Assembly (NCBI GenBank): GCA_020916435.1
Contig: CM037092.1
Coordinates: forward strand, 81,540,817 to 81,604,816
Reading direction: 5' to 3'
Length of the DNA stretch: 64,000 bases
Source of the DNA: Oxytropis ochrocephala
Taxonomy: Eukaryota > Streptophyta > Magnoliopsida > Fabales > Fabaceae
Of this stretch, positions 21,918 through 32,753 are shown piece by piece (positions within the stretch are counted from its first letter, which is position 1; each line of letters opens with the position of its first letter). The position numbers were made by a program, and so were the translations under genes. Below the pieces are notes generated by a model. That model was not told the DNA's origin. It saw only the letters and a program-made list of their open reading frames with translations, and made no database searches.

Positions 21918-22371
21918 TTTATCATATTTTGTATTAATATAATTTAAACATAAAACTTAATTTTTTTGTGTGAAAAAAAATATTATAGTTTTTTATTATA
22001 TACCGTGCGTAGCACGGGCCTACATGTTAGATGATTTTGTTTTTTCTATTCTCACTATTTTTTTAAAATATAATTTTCTTATGTAAGTAAATTTATTTAA
22101 AAAACTTGTGATACAATCTTAAATAAAATTAATGGATTCTTATTTGTACAAAAGTATTTTAATACTATAATATAAAGTATATTAATGTATTTCAATTCAA
22201 TTAATAGAAACATAAGAATTTTATGTTTCAAGTGTCATTTTATGTTCTAAGACTTTACAATATCATAATATTTGATTTAATAATTTATAAACTATATCCA
22301 AATTTATTTTATGTTACTAAAACTCTCTTAACACTTTTTAACATATATATTATCAATACAAATGTTCAACA
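21918..22371. other. AT-rich Helitron-like DNA, right of the CACTA insertion
   Basis: Continues the sequence left of the CACTA. It contains CCGTGCGTAGCACGGGCCTAC (22003-22023), a near-perfect short palindrome matching 15640-15664. No genes. Confidence 0.45.
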
Positions 22372-22407
22372 AATTTTTCCCGTGCATCGCACAGGTTAGG
22401 ATACTAG
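22372..22407 (+). mobile_element. Helitron-type 3' terminus
   Basis: CCCGTGCATCGCACAGG can form a GTGC/GCAC hairpin and is followed after 10 bases by CTAG and a T. A short GC hairpin just before CTRR, inserted at A/T, is the diagnostic 3' end of Helitrons. The 5' end and RepHel gene are not visible. Confidence 0.6.
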
Positions 22408-22505
22408 TTATGAATACATTAGTAATCGTATACATGAGTACAATTTCTTGAATATGTTAAATCTAAAATTAACGTCCTATTAAACGTATCTTTTTAAACA
22501 GCTTT

Positions 22506-23525
22506 CGCTATAGTGTGACTCTCTTCGGGGAATACGCAACTGAGATGAAGGGGTTCTTGCAGTCTGGCGGTGCGTCCAGAGATGTTGTTGTTGTTTTGTT
22601 CTGTAAAGTTGGTACCTGGCCAGGTAGTGTCTCAGTAGTATATGTAACTTTATATCTTAGTCAGAGGCAATGTAATGCTACCTGCTCATTATAATATGCA
22701 TCTATTGCGAACAGGTGGTACTACTCTTCAAACAGCAGGAAGGACTTCAAGGCTGCTGTTCAATCCAGACATTCTAGAGACTACATTGTTGCGTGAAACG
22801 TAAAAGCCTCACCCAACAACCTTTAGCGTTATATTGAATTCCATTACCTCTCACATATGAATTTTTAGTTTGGACTGAGGGTTTTTTCATGATATTTTAT
22901 CAGCATAAGCCAAGCAATCATAACAACTCCGTTGACAATCACCCAGTCCGCTAGAGATGACTCTGCTCGAGAGAGCTTCTTGAACATGGACCAAAAGTAC
23001 ACTGATATCAAAGTTATAATGGAGGTGATCCAATTGCTTTTATTTGAATACACAAAATTGTAGAATACATGTTTTGCCACACCAACCTCCAGGGAAATGC
23101 TAACACAAACTGGAATTGATCATGTTTATTTGTGTAATGACAGGTCACCAACTTTGTGTCCATTGCAAGTATTAATTACATTTTTGAAGACCTTCCATGG
23201 TGGTATTGGGTGTGTCGCGCATGCAACAGAATGTGTAAAGACGATGAGGATATACCAAATTTGTACTATCGCCCGGCCAGACACACATGTTGGTAAAGTG
23301 ATACAGAAGTGAGTGACCCCCCCTTCTCGGCCGCACTTTATAATTTGGTCAGTGTTGATTATAAGACACCTTGGTACACTTTGTTTGTTATTTTGTAGGT
23401 TCTTTTTCAAATTGTTGTAAATCGACGAGACCGACTCTCTTACTGTCGTTCTTCTCGATAATACTGTGTGTGCACTGATTGGTAGAGCGGCTAAGGATGT
23501 TTATCGAGTATGGAAGATGGTCTGA
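22506..23525 (+). pseudogene. Replication protein A large-subunit-like C-terminal fragment
   Basis: Three exon-like pieces. First (22501-22622): FRYSVTLFGEYATEMKGFLQ, then VVVVLFCKVGTWPG. Second, after an acceptor GCGAACAG (22714): GGTTLQTAGRTSRLLFNPDI then LETTLLRET, the typical RPA linker with x-LF-NP-IP. Third (about 23150-23300): NFVSIASINYIFEDLPWWYW and CRACNRMCK, the start of the RPA C-terminal zinc-ribbon OB-fold. Frameshifted TDSLTVVLLDNTVCALIGRA follows to about 23520. RPA binds single-stranded DNA in replication and repair; plants have many paralogues and Helitrons carry copies. Frameshifts and missing parts make it a pseudogene. It sits just right of the Helitron-type end. Confidence 0.65.
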
Positions 23526-24901
23526 ATTTATCGTTTCAATATACATTAATAACTAATTATACTATTCTTATTATTATGTGCTTAATAAATTAGTTATCTT
23601 AAGATACATCATAGGTTCGCATATTTTGTCAATGTTATGCGTTTGACTGCTCACCATTCAGATATTTTCTTCAATGTTATCATAGGTTGGACAGAATTTA
23701 AAGTCTGGTGTCGGTGGACCATCTCACCAGTCACCATCTGAATATATATAGTTAGTAATCAAATTGATTTAGTGTAAGTTCACCCCCAAATTTAACCATC
23801 GAAAGGTATCTCCTAATTTGCACTATAGGTTAATTAACTATATTCAATTTAAAAGCCCACCTATAAGGATAAATAGTAAAGAACCCTAAAAATATGGGGG
23901 ATAACATCAGGTGTAGATGACAACAATTGATTGAAACCCTAAAAAATAAAGAGAGAAATCATGTCGTAGGAACAGACTAAAACCCATGTTGTCTTCTGAT
24001 GTATCGATCAATTGAGGGCGATTTCTTGATGAACGTGCAGTGGCCATGGAAGTTCTTGAAAGAAAGAAAGAGATCGCCCTGGATATGAAGAAATTGTTAC
24101 CATCGTGTTTGTTCTCTCTTTGTTTGGGGATAATTGGAGCGCAATGATGGATTGGGCTTTCAGCAACTTGGGTATCTCAAAATAACCCTACCTAATATGA
24201 TCCTCCTCCAAAAGGGTTAACCCTAATTAAATTTACTAAATTTACTGATAGCATTAACCCATAAATCTTTATAGTTGATTGGGTATTATACACTTACCTT
24301 TGCTTTAAACTTATTACTAAATATTTTTTAAATATAAGAATTACATGCTTATGAAGAATCCTAATTATATAAGTTCATATATATATATATATATATATAT
24401 TTCCTCTTTTTTGGACATTACACTATTATTTAAGACTATCATTAAACATAAAAGAATGTTAATTTGGTGGGTTTACACGAAATTAGATATATCACATACA
24501 TAATTACAAAATACAACTGAATATTGTTGAAAGGCATAGAGTATAGGACGTCGTTTTAAAGATAAATAAAAAACTTCGGTCAATATGTTTTTTTTAAAAA
24601 GTGTCTACACATCTCTATATAAATTTCGGGTTCTTCTTTCACTGAAATTACGTTGTACAATACCAAAATTTCAATGGAACTAATTTTTTTCTCAACTTAT
24701 TACCTAATATTAATTTTATTCTATTGAATGCATAATTAGTGTTATTGTCTACTACTATTTAAATAAAACTGAAAGAACCGACTCGTAAAGCACCGTGCTA
24801 ATACTACATATCATTATGTTGTCGAAACTATTACGACAACATCATAGTATTTTTGTCATAAAATAATGTTTACCCGTCTTTGACACAGGTGTCGTAAATT
24901 A

Positions 24902-24902
<1 letters not shown>
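23526..24902. other. AT-rich intergenic DNA
   Basis: No gene recognised. An imperfect hairpin TGTTGTCG...CGACAACA lies at about 24819-24842, next to the (AT)n run, and a short (AT)n stands at 24380-24400. Remnants of the RPA gene's 3' side may extend to about 23700. Confidence 0.5.

Positions 24903-24985
<83 letters not shown>
24903..24985. repeat. (AT)n microsatellite, about 83 bp
   Basis: Uninterrupted TA dinucleotide run of about 41 units. Length is likely polymorphic and prone to assembly error. Confidence 0.95.
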
Positions 24986-24989
<4 letters not shown>

Positions 24990-25096
24990 CTTAATAATAA
25001 TAAACTATGAAGTAGTGACATTTACCTGACACGTCACAAGACTAAAAAAAGGAACATAGGCAAACAGGTCTGTTATCACCTTAAGTACCTAAAAGA

Positions 25097-25372
25097 TCAA
25101 TGAAAGTTGGAAGGAAGTAAAAGAAAACATTGTTGATTCTGCTCAACTAAGTACTCATTGACTGATGGGGTATCAAGAACTTTGGGCATTCTGCTCCCCA
25201 GTTGTTGTTGCTTAAGGGGTAGATGGATTTTGGGCATTTTTTCTTGATTTATTGTTTTTGGTATTCTTAATCCATCACTTGGGTATCTTTTCTGCAGTTC
25301 TTCTTCTACTTTCTTATCTATCTGATCGTACAAGACCAATATAAGTTGTTCTGGAGTGGACTCAAGGCCCAA
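25097..25372 (-). CDS. Unrecognised 91-codon reading frame, possible host gene fragment
   Basis: Minus-strand frame with balanced, protein-like composition: PEQLILVLYDQIDKKVEEEL, KRYPSDGLRIPKTINQEKMP and SVNEYLVEQNQQCF. It ends in TGA at 25097. The upper end touches the start of Tat element D (about 25373-25385), so the real N-terminus may be lost. No homology known to me. Codon use differs from the AT-rich neighbours, which suggests genuine coding origin. It could be an exon of a disrupted gene or a retroelement leader. Confidence 0.35.
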   Translation of the reverse strand: MGLESTPEQLILVLYDQIDKKVEEELQKRYPSDGLRIPKTINQEKMPKIHLPLKQQQLGSRMPKVLDTPSVNEYLVEQNQQCFLLLPSNFH

Positions 25373-25384
25373 TCTGATCAGCTA

Positions 25385-26007
25385 GATTCGAAGTTGTTTC
25401 GATCCTCGGTGCGAGAGCGGCCGAGACCGATCCTAGAGCGAATGATCGCCCAACAAAGAAATTGCTGCGGCAGAGAGGCTGGTTAACGCAGGAATTGATG
25501 CAACCTTGCCCGAGCACGTCACTTAGGCCTTCCTCCAAATTCCACAGAATAAGAATCAGATCATTGCTGAACGTGAAGCACTTCTTTCCCACTACGAAAG
25601 GGGATCCATTCCAGCCCGCCAGTGTGCGGGCGGCGAAGGACCCTCGGGTCAAGCGCGTCCTTCCCACAGACGTTTGACTCCATCCGGAAGAAACGACCGT
25701 CCTCGTGGAGGCACATCATGTCGATCCCCTGCACGTAGAGTCAGAGCGGGAAGGTCTCCCACTCGTAGGGGCGTGCGCAGTCGCCGTTCCCGGCCTCACG
25801 ACCAAGATTACGCAGACTCTAGCTATAACCCGGAATCGGACCGCTCGCCCACAAGAGTCCTCTGGTTCTCGCAAGTCAAGAAGCTGGTCATAGGAGTCAT
25901 ACGACGAGTTGGACAACTACCGAAAGGGGTAGATCAGGGACATATCTCACCAGTAGAAAAGGTATGAGCCCGAGCGGCATAGAGGGCAGTCGTCTCAGGT
26001 CCCTCCG
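25385..26007 (+). pseudogene. Tat element D, 5' gag region (degraded)
   Basis: GC-rich sequence typical of Tat elements starts abruptly near 25373-25385 without LTR or PBS, so the element is 5' truncated. Translations include an Arg-rich, Ser-rich stretch (SPARRVRAGRSPTRRGVRSR, 25735-25795) and SYNPESDRSPTR, in the style of the disordered N-terminal part of Tat gag. Frame changes are needed to join it to the gag core at 26008. Long minus-strand frames here are mirror frames. Confidence 0.6.
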
Positions 26008-26950
26008 TTGTATGGTCAATTGGTTGGTGGAGGACTCTACGGAGTACCGGCAAATGAAGTACACCATGCCTTGCAGCCTTTTGGGTCAGGGGAATTAGCG
26101 ACCGGTCATGGGCCATTCTCGAGGGAAATCAGGCGTTATCGCATCCCCAGAGATCTGAGAAAGCCGTCAAATTTGAATAAGTTTGATGGTCGCGGTGACC
26201 CAGATAAGCACGTCTGGTATTTCAACAATTCATCTGCGATTCACGAGGCGGGCCCAACAATGAAGTGCAGACTTTTCCCTCAGTCGCTCGACGGACGGGC
26301 GCTGGAATGGTGGGAATCTTTGCGGCCCAACACAATCTCTTCTTGGGAAGGCTTGGTCGGAATTTTCCTGGCCAATTACACGACCAATCGTTGTCAGTAT
26401 CGTTATGAAGAGCATCTAGACACGGTCGTTCAAAGCGAGAATGAGTTGCTAAGGCATTTTATAGACCGCTTCAACACCGAGGCAGAGACGATTCGCGACC
26501 TCTCTGACAAGGACAAATTGAAGTACCTCAAGCGTGGAATCCGACCAGATCATAGGTTTGCGGAGGAATTCACACTCAACCATTACACCGACCTTAGTAT
26601 GTTCCTAAGGAGGGCCAACGACCACATGGGTTATGAAGAAACGTTGGCAAAGAAGAAAGGCGCCGATCGCGCGACCCAAAGAAGAGCGAGGCGAGCGGCT
26701 AAAAGAGCGTAAGAGGGCGTCGTGAAGGTCGGCCGAATTTCCGCCAAAAGAAGTATGAGCAACGTACCAGGCTGAACACACTCATTGCTCAAATATACAT
26801 GGATTGTCAGACCAACGAGTTTGTTGGGGTGAAGCGACCTGATCCCCTCGTTCTCAAGAAGGGTGGCCGGTACACGAAGAAGTACTGCAGATATCACAAG
26901 AGTAAGGGCCACTACAACGACTGTATGGCCCTGAAGGACGATATTGAAGA
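26008..26950 (+). pseudogene. Tat element D gag
   Basis: A 234-codon frame (26008-26712) carries the retrotransposon gag core: PSNLNKFDGRGDPDKHVWYF, CRLFPQSLDGRALEWWESLR, SSWEGLVGIFLANY, LLRHFIDRFNTEAETIRDL and KLKYLKRGIRP (about residues 55-190). After a frameshift at about 26712 it continues with KYCRYHKSKGHYNDCMALKD then DIEDLI* (26880-26960), the C-terminal zinc-knuckle-like CxxH...HxxDC of Tat/Athila gag. Gag forms the particle that packages RNA. Stops at 26710 and 26958 interrupt it. Confidence 0.85.
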
Positions 26951-27213
26951 TCTCATTTAGAAGGGAAAATTGACAAAGTACGTTAGAGATGAAGGTGGTG
27001 AGCGACTTGAAGAAAGGCCCGAAGGGCAAGCCGTTCATCCAAAGGGGAAGGCCGTAGCTACTCAAAGCGATCGGCAAAGAAAGTAAAAGACGCGATCGAT
27101 GAGGACGTCGAGGCGATCCAGGGCCGCAAGGTTGTTATGGTTATCCACGGAGAAACCCCCCTAGACCGCGAGAGTCCAAGAAGGCCACCAAGAGGAAATG
27201 GAATGAGATCCTC

Positions 27214-27593
27214 ATGGTTGGATCGTCTTCAGTAGCACGACCAACCTCTAACAGGCCGCCTATCTCTTTTGGAGACGAGAATCTACTTGACGGGAGAGTC
27301 AACAGCTATGTCCCTTTGGTCGTGTCCGCTGTGATGGGAAATTCTGAGGTAAGAAGAATCCTGATTGATCAGGGAAGCTCGGACGACATCATGTTCGAGG
27401 AGTTAGTTGACAAATTGACCATCGACCGTAGCGAGATCATTCCTCAAGCCGACCCAACCCCTTTGACTGGTTTCAATGGAGCGATCACTTACCCATTGGG
27501 AACCCTGGAGTTGTTGGTCACTTTTGGTAACGACACCAATAGGAGCACTTCTTACAGAACGGTCAGGACGACGTTCTTAGTTTTGCCTATCAA
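27214..27593 (+). pseudogene. Tat element D protease, first half
   Basis: Translation includes PISFGDENLLDGRVNSYVPL, SAVMGNSEVRRILIDQGSSD and IMFEELVDKL. The retropepsin motif appears as D-Q-G-S-S, where D-[ST]-G or D-G-G-S-S is usual in this lineage. The frame runs into the terminus of the inserted Athila-like element at 27599. The second half resumes at 32781 with CIIGRPTLGKLEAVVSTVHL. Confidence 0.8.
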
Positions 27594-27598
27594 ATCAT
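27594..27598. repeat. Target site duplication ATCAT, left copy
   Basis: ATCAT directly precedes the element start TGTTAAG. The same pentamer follows the element end TTCATCA at 32771-32775. Five bases is the usual gypsy duplication. Confidence 0.85.
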
Positions 27599-28943
27599 TG
27601 TTAAGATATTGGCAAGTGTACCAAATCGTGCAAGTAATAAACCCAGTAAGTACCGGAATATCGTCCTCAAGGATCGAACTAAATTACTAATTACGCTAAC
27701 GACTAATATGAACCAAATTTAAATAAGGGTTTGTTTGAAATGGTTTGAGCTATGAAGCTCTAAAGTAAGCAGTAAAGTATTTTTGAGTTTTTCTAAATAA
27801 TAGAACGAGAACGCGTTTAGGACAATACGATAGACAAGCTGCTAGGGATGAACTACTAGTAACTTCGCACCATTGTCGTGATTTGATTTGCAGGGTAAAC
27901 TCTCTCTCTACTTTTTTTTTTTGCTATCAATCCCTACTCATTCACTAATTTCTATTCCTAGGTTGATTAGTTCTTTGTCGATAGTTAGAACCCATAATTC
28001 CTTAAGTGATTCTAACCACGACAAGCATTTACAACGAGGGTTGCAATATACAACAACAATAGATTATTCCTAAGCTATGAATCGAAGGTATAGAATTTCA
28101 AACATTCAAAGATAAAACTTCCGTTTCATAATTCGAACAAACGATCATTGTATAAATTTCCCAACAATACAAAGCATTAAGCACAGAAATTCTATACGCA
28201 AAATAGTAGAGAGTACGATATAAATAAATTCTAAACCATCGACAATAGTGCTACATCACAATTAATCCATCTCTAACATGATGAGATTAGCTACACATGA
28301 TAAAAAGAGAGAAAAAGGGAGAATTACAAGTTGATGATGAAGATGAATGCATGAGAAGCCTCAATCCTTGTTCCCAAGTCCTTGATTCTTCAATAGCCGC
28401 CAGCTCCAATGAGTTCTCTTTCGTCTGCTAGGGTTCCAATTCGTCCAAAAAGTTCGACCTCAAAAACGCGTCTCTGGTGTGTTTTTACGTGTTTCCAGTG
28501 TTTCCAGCGTTTTTGCGCTTAAGTCGCGCTCCCAGCGCCACTTACACGCAACTGGAGGACGCCATACGATGAATTCTTGCGCCTCGATTGCGCCTGCGCG
28601 CGCAAGAATCGCAACGCAAATTGGCGAGGACCTCTCGATTTCTCGCACTCCACTTGCGCTCGACTTGCGCTCCCCAGCGCAACTCAGCGCAACTCTGCGA
28701 ATGCTTACTTACTTCCTTATATTTTTTTTGAGTGCGCTTGCTTGCATTTCTTCGTTCTTCAATTCCACCTAGTCACTTTGGGCACAAAAACACCACAAAA
28801 CCCAAAGATAAACACTGCAAAACAATTAAATCTCAAATAGAACAACTCATTAATATTCTCCTAACAAGTTCCATTCATTCATCAAATTATCAAGTAAAAT
28901 TCCCGTTTTTCGCGTTGAAAAACATCATGTGATGGGATTCATC
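27599..28943 (-). repeat. LTR of the Athila-like element, minus orientation, 1345 bp
   Basis: Plus view: starts TGTTAAGATATTGGCAAGTG, ends GATGGGATTCATCA. On the minus strand it starts TGATGAATCCC directly after the PPT. The inner part (28440-28710) is crowded with TTGCGC/GCGCAA motifs, giving a local GC-rich island. The GTGTACCAAATCGTGCAAGT and ATCGTCCTCAAGGAT blocks near 27615-27680 are of the type found at one end of Athila-group LTRs. Confidence 0.75.
28440..28710. repeat. GCGC-rich motif cluster within the LTR
   Basis: Repeated TTGCGC, GCGCAA, CAGCGC and TGCGCGCGCAA in about 270 bases of otherwise AT-rich LTR. Open frames here on both strands reflect composition. Confidence 0.65.
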
Positions 28944-29611
28944 ACAACCCCCAACTTGGACATTTGCTTGTCCTCAAGCAAAGACAAGACAAGGCAAAGA
29001 CAAGACAATATCAACATCAGATAACATGCAATCAATGGTGAATCACTTTCTAAACAAGACAATCCGAACAAGCAAAAGACAAGTTGAGCAGCGACTTTCA
29101 GACTGGTCACTCAATTTCCAGCCCACATGTGGTACTCTTACTAGCATAATCTTGCTCAATTAGTGTGTGTGTGACACTTAACTCAGTTGGTCCATAGCTA
29201 GTTTCAAAATGTATTCACCTAAACTAGAGGGTTTCCTTCCGAGAATGCCAAAGATGGTTCAAAATATAGGATAGATTAACGTTTCCACGTAAGGCTCAAG
29301 GGGCTTCAAGCACAACAAAGGGTCTTAAATAGGCATTTCAGATTAGACCAGTGCACTAACTATTACCGCACACACATTCCACACGCAACACAACTACGCA
29401 CATTGGTGTTTGGATTTGATCCACATTTGCTTTGGGACATTGCAGCAATTTTCATTCTAAACAACACAACACGGCATACACTTTAGCGTTACTGGTAGAC
29501 GCCACAGTGCTGCACACACGCACCCCGACACACACGGCATACACTATAGCGTTACGGGTAGACGCCACAGTGCTGCACACACACATTAACACACACGGCA
29601 TACACTATAAC
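28917..29611. repeat. Inverted repeat, left arm (PPT-proximal region)
   Basis: Pairs with about 32008-32753 in opposite orientation. Anchors seen: GACATTTGCTTGTCCTCAAG (28967), AAGGGTCTTAAATAGGCAT (about 29318) and GGCATACACTATAGCGTTAC (about 29540). Differences are few: the right arm has an extra ~30 bases near 32237-32268 and scattered substitutions. Confidence 0.85.
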
Positions 29612-30239
29612 GCCCCGAGCGCGACCTTGGTATGTAAGGCCACGCCTCACACACGCTGCTGTCACGCAACTCTTCTCTTTTTCCTCCTTCGTCTTTGTTC
29701 TTCTTCTCACTCAAGGTCACACGTTTTTTTTTTGCTACCCAAGGCCAAATCACCAGAATTTCATCCTTTGTTGCATCAGCTAGTTCTTCAACATCATCAA
29801 CCAAGTAAGTAACTTCAATGAAAAAGACTTAGTTTTCCCAAAATTATGCTTTGTTGCTAGTTTTTGAGTAATTTGGAATTGATAAAAATAGGAATTTTGA
29901 ATTGGTTAATTGGTTGTGATGTTGTTAGACTAATTGATAACAATGAAAAAGAAACAAATTGGGGTATGATAAGGTTTGGATTGTTGTTTTTCAAATGTGA
30001 AATTTGTATGCACTCTACATGTTTGCTAAAATGCCTAAATGACAAATTTATAGACAACATGACTTAGTTTTGTGAACAACAACTTGTGCTTATAAATTGG
30101 TTTGGCAAATTGGCCAAGTGAACTCACTGTTTCCATCAAGGAAGCAATGTGGTTATGATCTTGGCCAATTTGACTATTTGTTCTATGTGCACTAACCTTC
30201 ACCGACTTGTACAACCTTGAACTTTGGTGTATGCAGGAA
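29612..30239 (+). other. Leader region upstream of the element ORF
   Basis: Pyrimidine-rich start (TTCTCTTTTTCCTCCTTCGTC) then an AT-rich intron-like section from AAG/GTAAGTAACTTC (about 29800) to GTATGCAG/GAAATGG (30237). This suggests the ORF is expressed from a spliced transcript. No conserved protein in the short frames. Confidence 0.45.
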
Positions 30240-31420
30240 ATGGCTTCGAGGTCACGGAAAAGGCAGGCAGTTCGCAGGGGTTCAACCTCTCAACCACACC
30301 AACCAGCCTACAACTCCGATATGTTTCGATCTTTGGGGTGTGAAAAGTTTTTCGAGTCGATTGAGGCGAACCCCCATTTTGTGAAGGAAAGGGTGACCAC
30401 TCTCCACCCCTGTGACTTCGATGATATGCGACAAAACATTAACAACCGGGGGTGGAATAATCTTGTAGCTTTCCCGAAAAAGGCAAGCAAGGCCTTAGTC
30501 TATGAATTCTTCTCAAATGTCTTCCCAAGCAAGCAGTTGATGGGACATTGACATTCCCCACGGCCACAAGTTACGTGCGGGGTCATACTATCCCTTATGA
30601 CTCTAACACCATCAATGGGCTGTTTGGGATCAGACCAGTGGAAATCTTGAACAGCAGGCTCAGAACCAAAGCCGATAGGGAGAGGATAAAGAACAACCCG
30701 GAGCGAGCAGCTGAGATCTCTGCGGCACTGTGCAAGCAGGGAATGGATTGGGTAAGGAAAAAGAGTGGGGTACCATGGAAAATTATGACAACTTCTCTCA
30801 CCCCAGTTGCTAGGGTATGGGCAGCTTTTATCCTCACCACTATATGCCCTAGCTCTAACCATTCAGAGCTGAACATTGAAAGGGCGTGCCTCACTGCGTG
30901 CATTATGAGAGGAGAGCCCGTCAATATAGGATGGGAGCTTAAAGAGGAAATTAGCAGTTTTACCAACTTTAAGGATGGGAACCAGCCTAGCTATTGGAGG
31001 CATGCCAGCCTCGTTGCCTTGCTATGCGAGAAAGCAAGAGTTGTTGCTGATGCCGATGAAGAGACTATTGATCCATCTCTTTGCAATCACGGGTCTTGGA
31101 TTCGGACCATAGAAGGGGGTGGGCATTTTGAGCAGCCAGTACACAGAGAAGAACCCCCTCAAGAGCAACACCAAGAGGAAGAACCAACTTTCTCCATGAA
31201 TGAACCTTGGGCTGATCCATATGGTGAAGACTTTCAACATCTCCAGGGAAGGATGGATTTACTAGAAGTAAATCAGGAGCAGATGGCAGCCAGACAAGAG
31301 CGGATGGAAGTAGGAATGAGAATCATGTACAGATCTATGTGCATGATGCAGCGGGGAGAGCAGCTGGACCCTGAGGCATACATCTTTCAGGCGCCTCCTC
31401 CAGACTCTGGACGCGGTTGA
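30240..31420 (+). pseudogene. Putative plant transposon protein (Athila-associated ORF), one frameshift
   Basis: The ATG at 30240 follows TGTATGCAG. First frame: MASRSRKRQAVRRGSTSQPH, FFESIEANPHFVKERVTT, WNNLVAFPKKASKALVYEFF and SNVFPSK. It is interrupted near 30540 and continues in another frame with YVRGHTIPYDSNTINGLFGI, WKIMTTSLTPVARVWAAFIL, ERACLTACIMRGEPVNIGWE and SYWRHASLVALLCEKA. It ends in a Gln/Glu-rich, coiled-coil-like tail (QGRMDLLEVNQEQMAARQER). This layout (basic start, VREFYAN-like and V.G..V.F....IN motifs) fits the plant-specific transposon protein domain found in Athila-type ORFs and non-autonomous relatives. Function unknown. About 390 residues if the shift is ignored. Confidence 0.65.
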
Positions 31421-31676
31421 GTAGTCTGCTTACCGCCAGGTTATTTTTATCTTTCCCTTCTCTTTTGCTTTTATTGATTGTGTACCTTGTGTTTCCTTAA
31501 GTAGTTGTAGTTTCGTAGGTTTATTTTTAAATTCATTTTTTGGTTTTAGTCTAGTTTTTGTAAATAGGTCTTCCCCTAAATTAATTAGTGCGGACACTGC
31601 GATGTTTAAGTGGGGGGGAGGACCTATTTTCAGTGTTAGTATCAGAAAGGTTTGCAGTCATGTGGTGAATTTCCTG

Positions 31677-31714
<38 letters not shown>

Positions 31715-32007
31715 TAGTTGAGCAAACTTAGTGATGATTCGGGAGAACTGAGCGAATAATACCCCTGTGGTGATCAAACTAGTACAATCTTGCTTCCACA
31801 CTTAAAACACTAACCAGTGGAACTTAGTGATCCTAGAGATGTGGGCAGCTAAGCTAGTGTGGTGGACCATGGGAGTCGCCAAAATTTTACTAAAAATTTA
31901 GGGTAGTTGTAGAAGCTAAGTTGGGGTGCATCGGTTGTACTAAAAATTTGGGCATGAGGATTGTAGGATGATCAGTGCATTGGGTGCGTGTGTGCAGCAC
32001 TGTAACG
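31421..32007 (+). other. 3' region of the element, with a 36 bp A run
   Basis: A G-rich purine run AAGTGGGGGGGAGG at 31609 may be an internal or secondary PPT. An uninterrupted run of 36 A lies at 31677-31712. The rest is non-coding, with no known motif. Confidence 0.5.
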
Positions 32008-32753
32008 TCTACTCGTAACGTTATAGTGTATGTCGTGTGTGTTAATGTGTGTGTGCAGCACTGTGGCGTCTACCCGTAACGCTATAGTGTATGTCGTGTG
32101 TGTGTCGAGTGCGTGCGTGTGTGCAAAGATCGTGGCGTCTACGAAGAACGCTAAAGTGTATGTTGTGTTGTGTTGTTTAGAATGAAAATTGATGCAATGT
32201 CCCAAAGCAAATGTGGATCAAATCCAAACACCAATGTAAGGAAAGGGGTTGCAGCCCTAAAACAAATGTGCGTAGTTGTGTTGCGTGTGGAATGTGTGTG
32301 CGGTAATAGTTAGTGCACTGGTCTAATCTGAAATGCCTATTTAAGACCCTTTGTTGTGCTTGAAGCCCCTTGAGCCTTACGTGGAAACGTTAATCTATCC
32401 TATATTTTGAACCATCTTTGGCATTCTCGGAAGGAAACCCTATAGTTTAGGTGAATACATTTTGAAACTAGCTATGGACCAACTGAGTTAAGTGTCACAC
32501 ACGCACTAATTGAGCAAGATTATGCTAGTAAGAGTACCACGTGTGAAATTTGGAAATTGAGTGACGATCCGAAAGTCGCTCAACTTGTCTTTTGCTTGTT
32601 CGGATTGTCTTGTTTAAAAAGGGATTCACCATTGATTGCATGTTATCTGATGTTGATATTGTCTTGTCTTTGCCTTGTCTTGTCTTTGCTTGAGGACAAG
32701 CAAATGTCCAAGTTGGGGGTTGTGATGAATCCCCATCACATGATGTTTTTCAT
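32008..32753. repeat. Inverted repeat, right arm
   Basis: Reverse complement of the left arm. It contains the plus-strand PPT CCAAGTTGGGGG (32708-32719). A short frame on its minus strand mirrors the one on the plus strand of the left arm; both are products of the repeat, not genes. Confidence 0.85.

Noticed and set aside
21657..21947. Reading frames on both strands at the CACTA right end
   Set aside because: Products of the tandem subterminal GCCACGG/GCGACGG repeats.
23470..23510. tRNA-like TTGGTAGAGCGGCTAAGG
   Set aside because: It resembles a tRNA A box, but it is part of the decayed RPA coding sequence (translation CALIGRAAKD) and there is no B box or acceptor stem around it.
24903..24985. 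Origin or promoter suggested by the long AT run
   Set aside because: A simple (AT)n microsatellite is sufficient; no flanking elements support a function.
29432..32205. Similar proteins encoded at 29432-29812 (+) and 31972-32205 (-)
   Set aside because: The similarity follows from the inverted repeat of the retroelement; His/Thr-rich translation of AC-rich DNA, not a gene pair.
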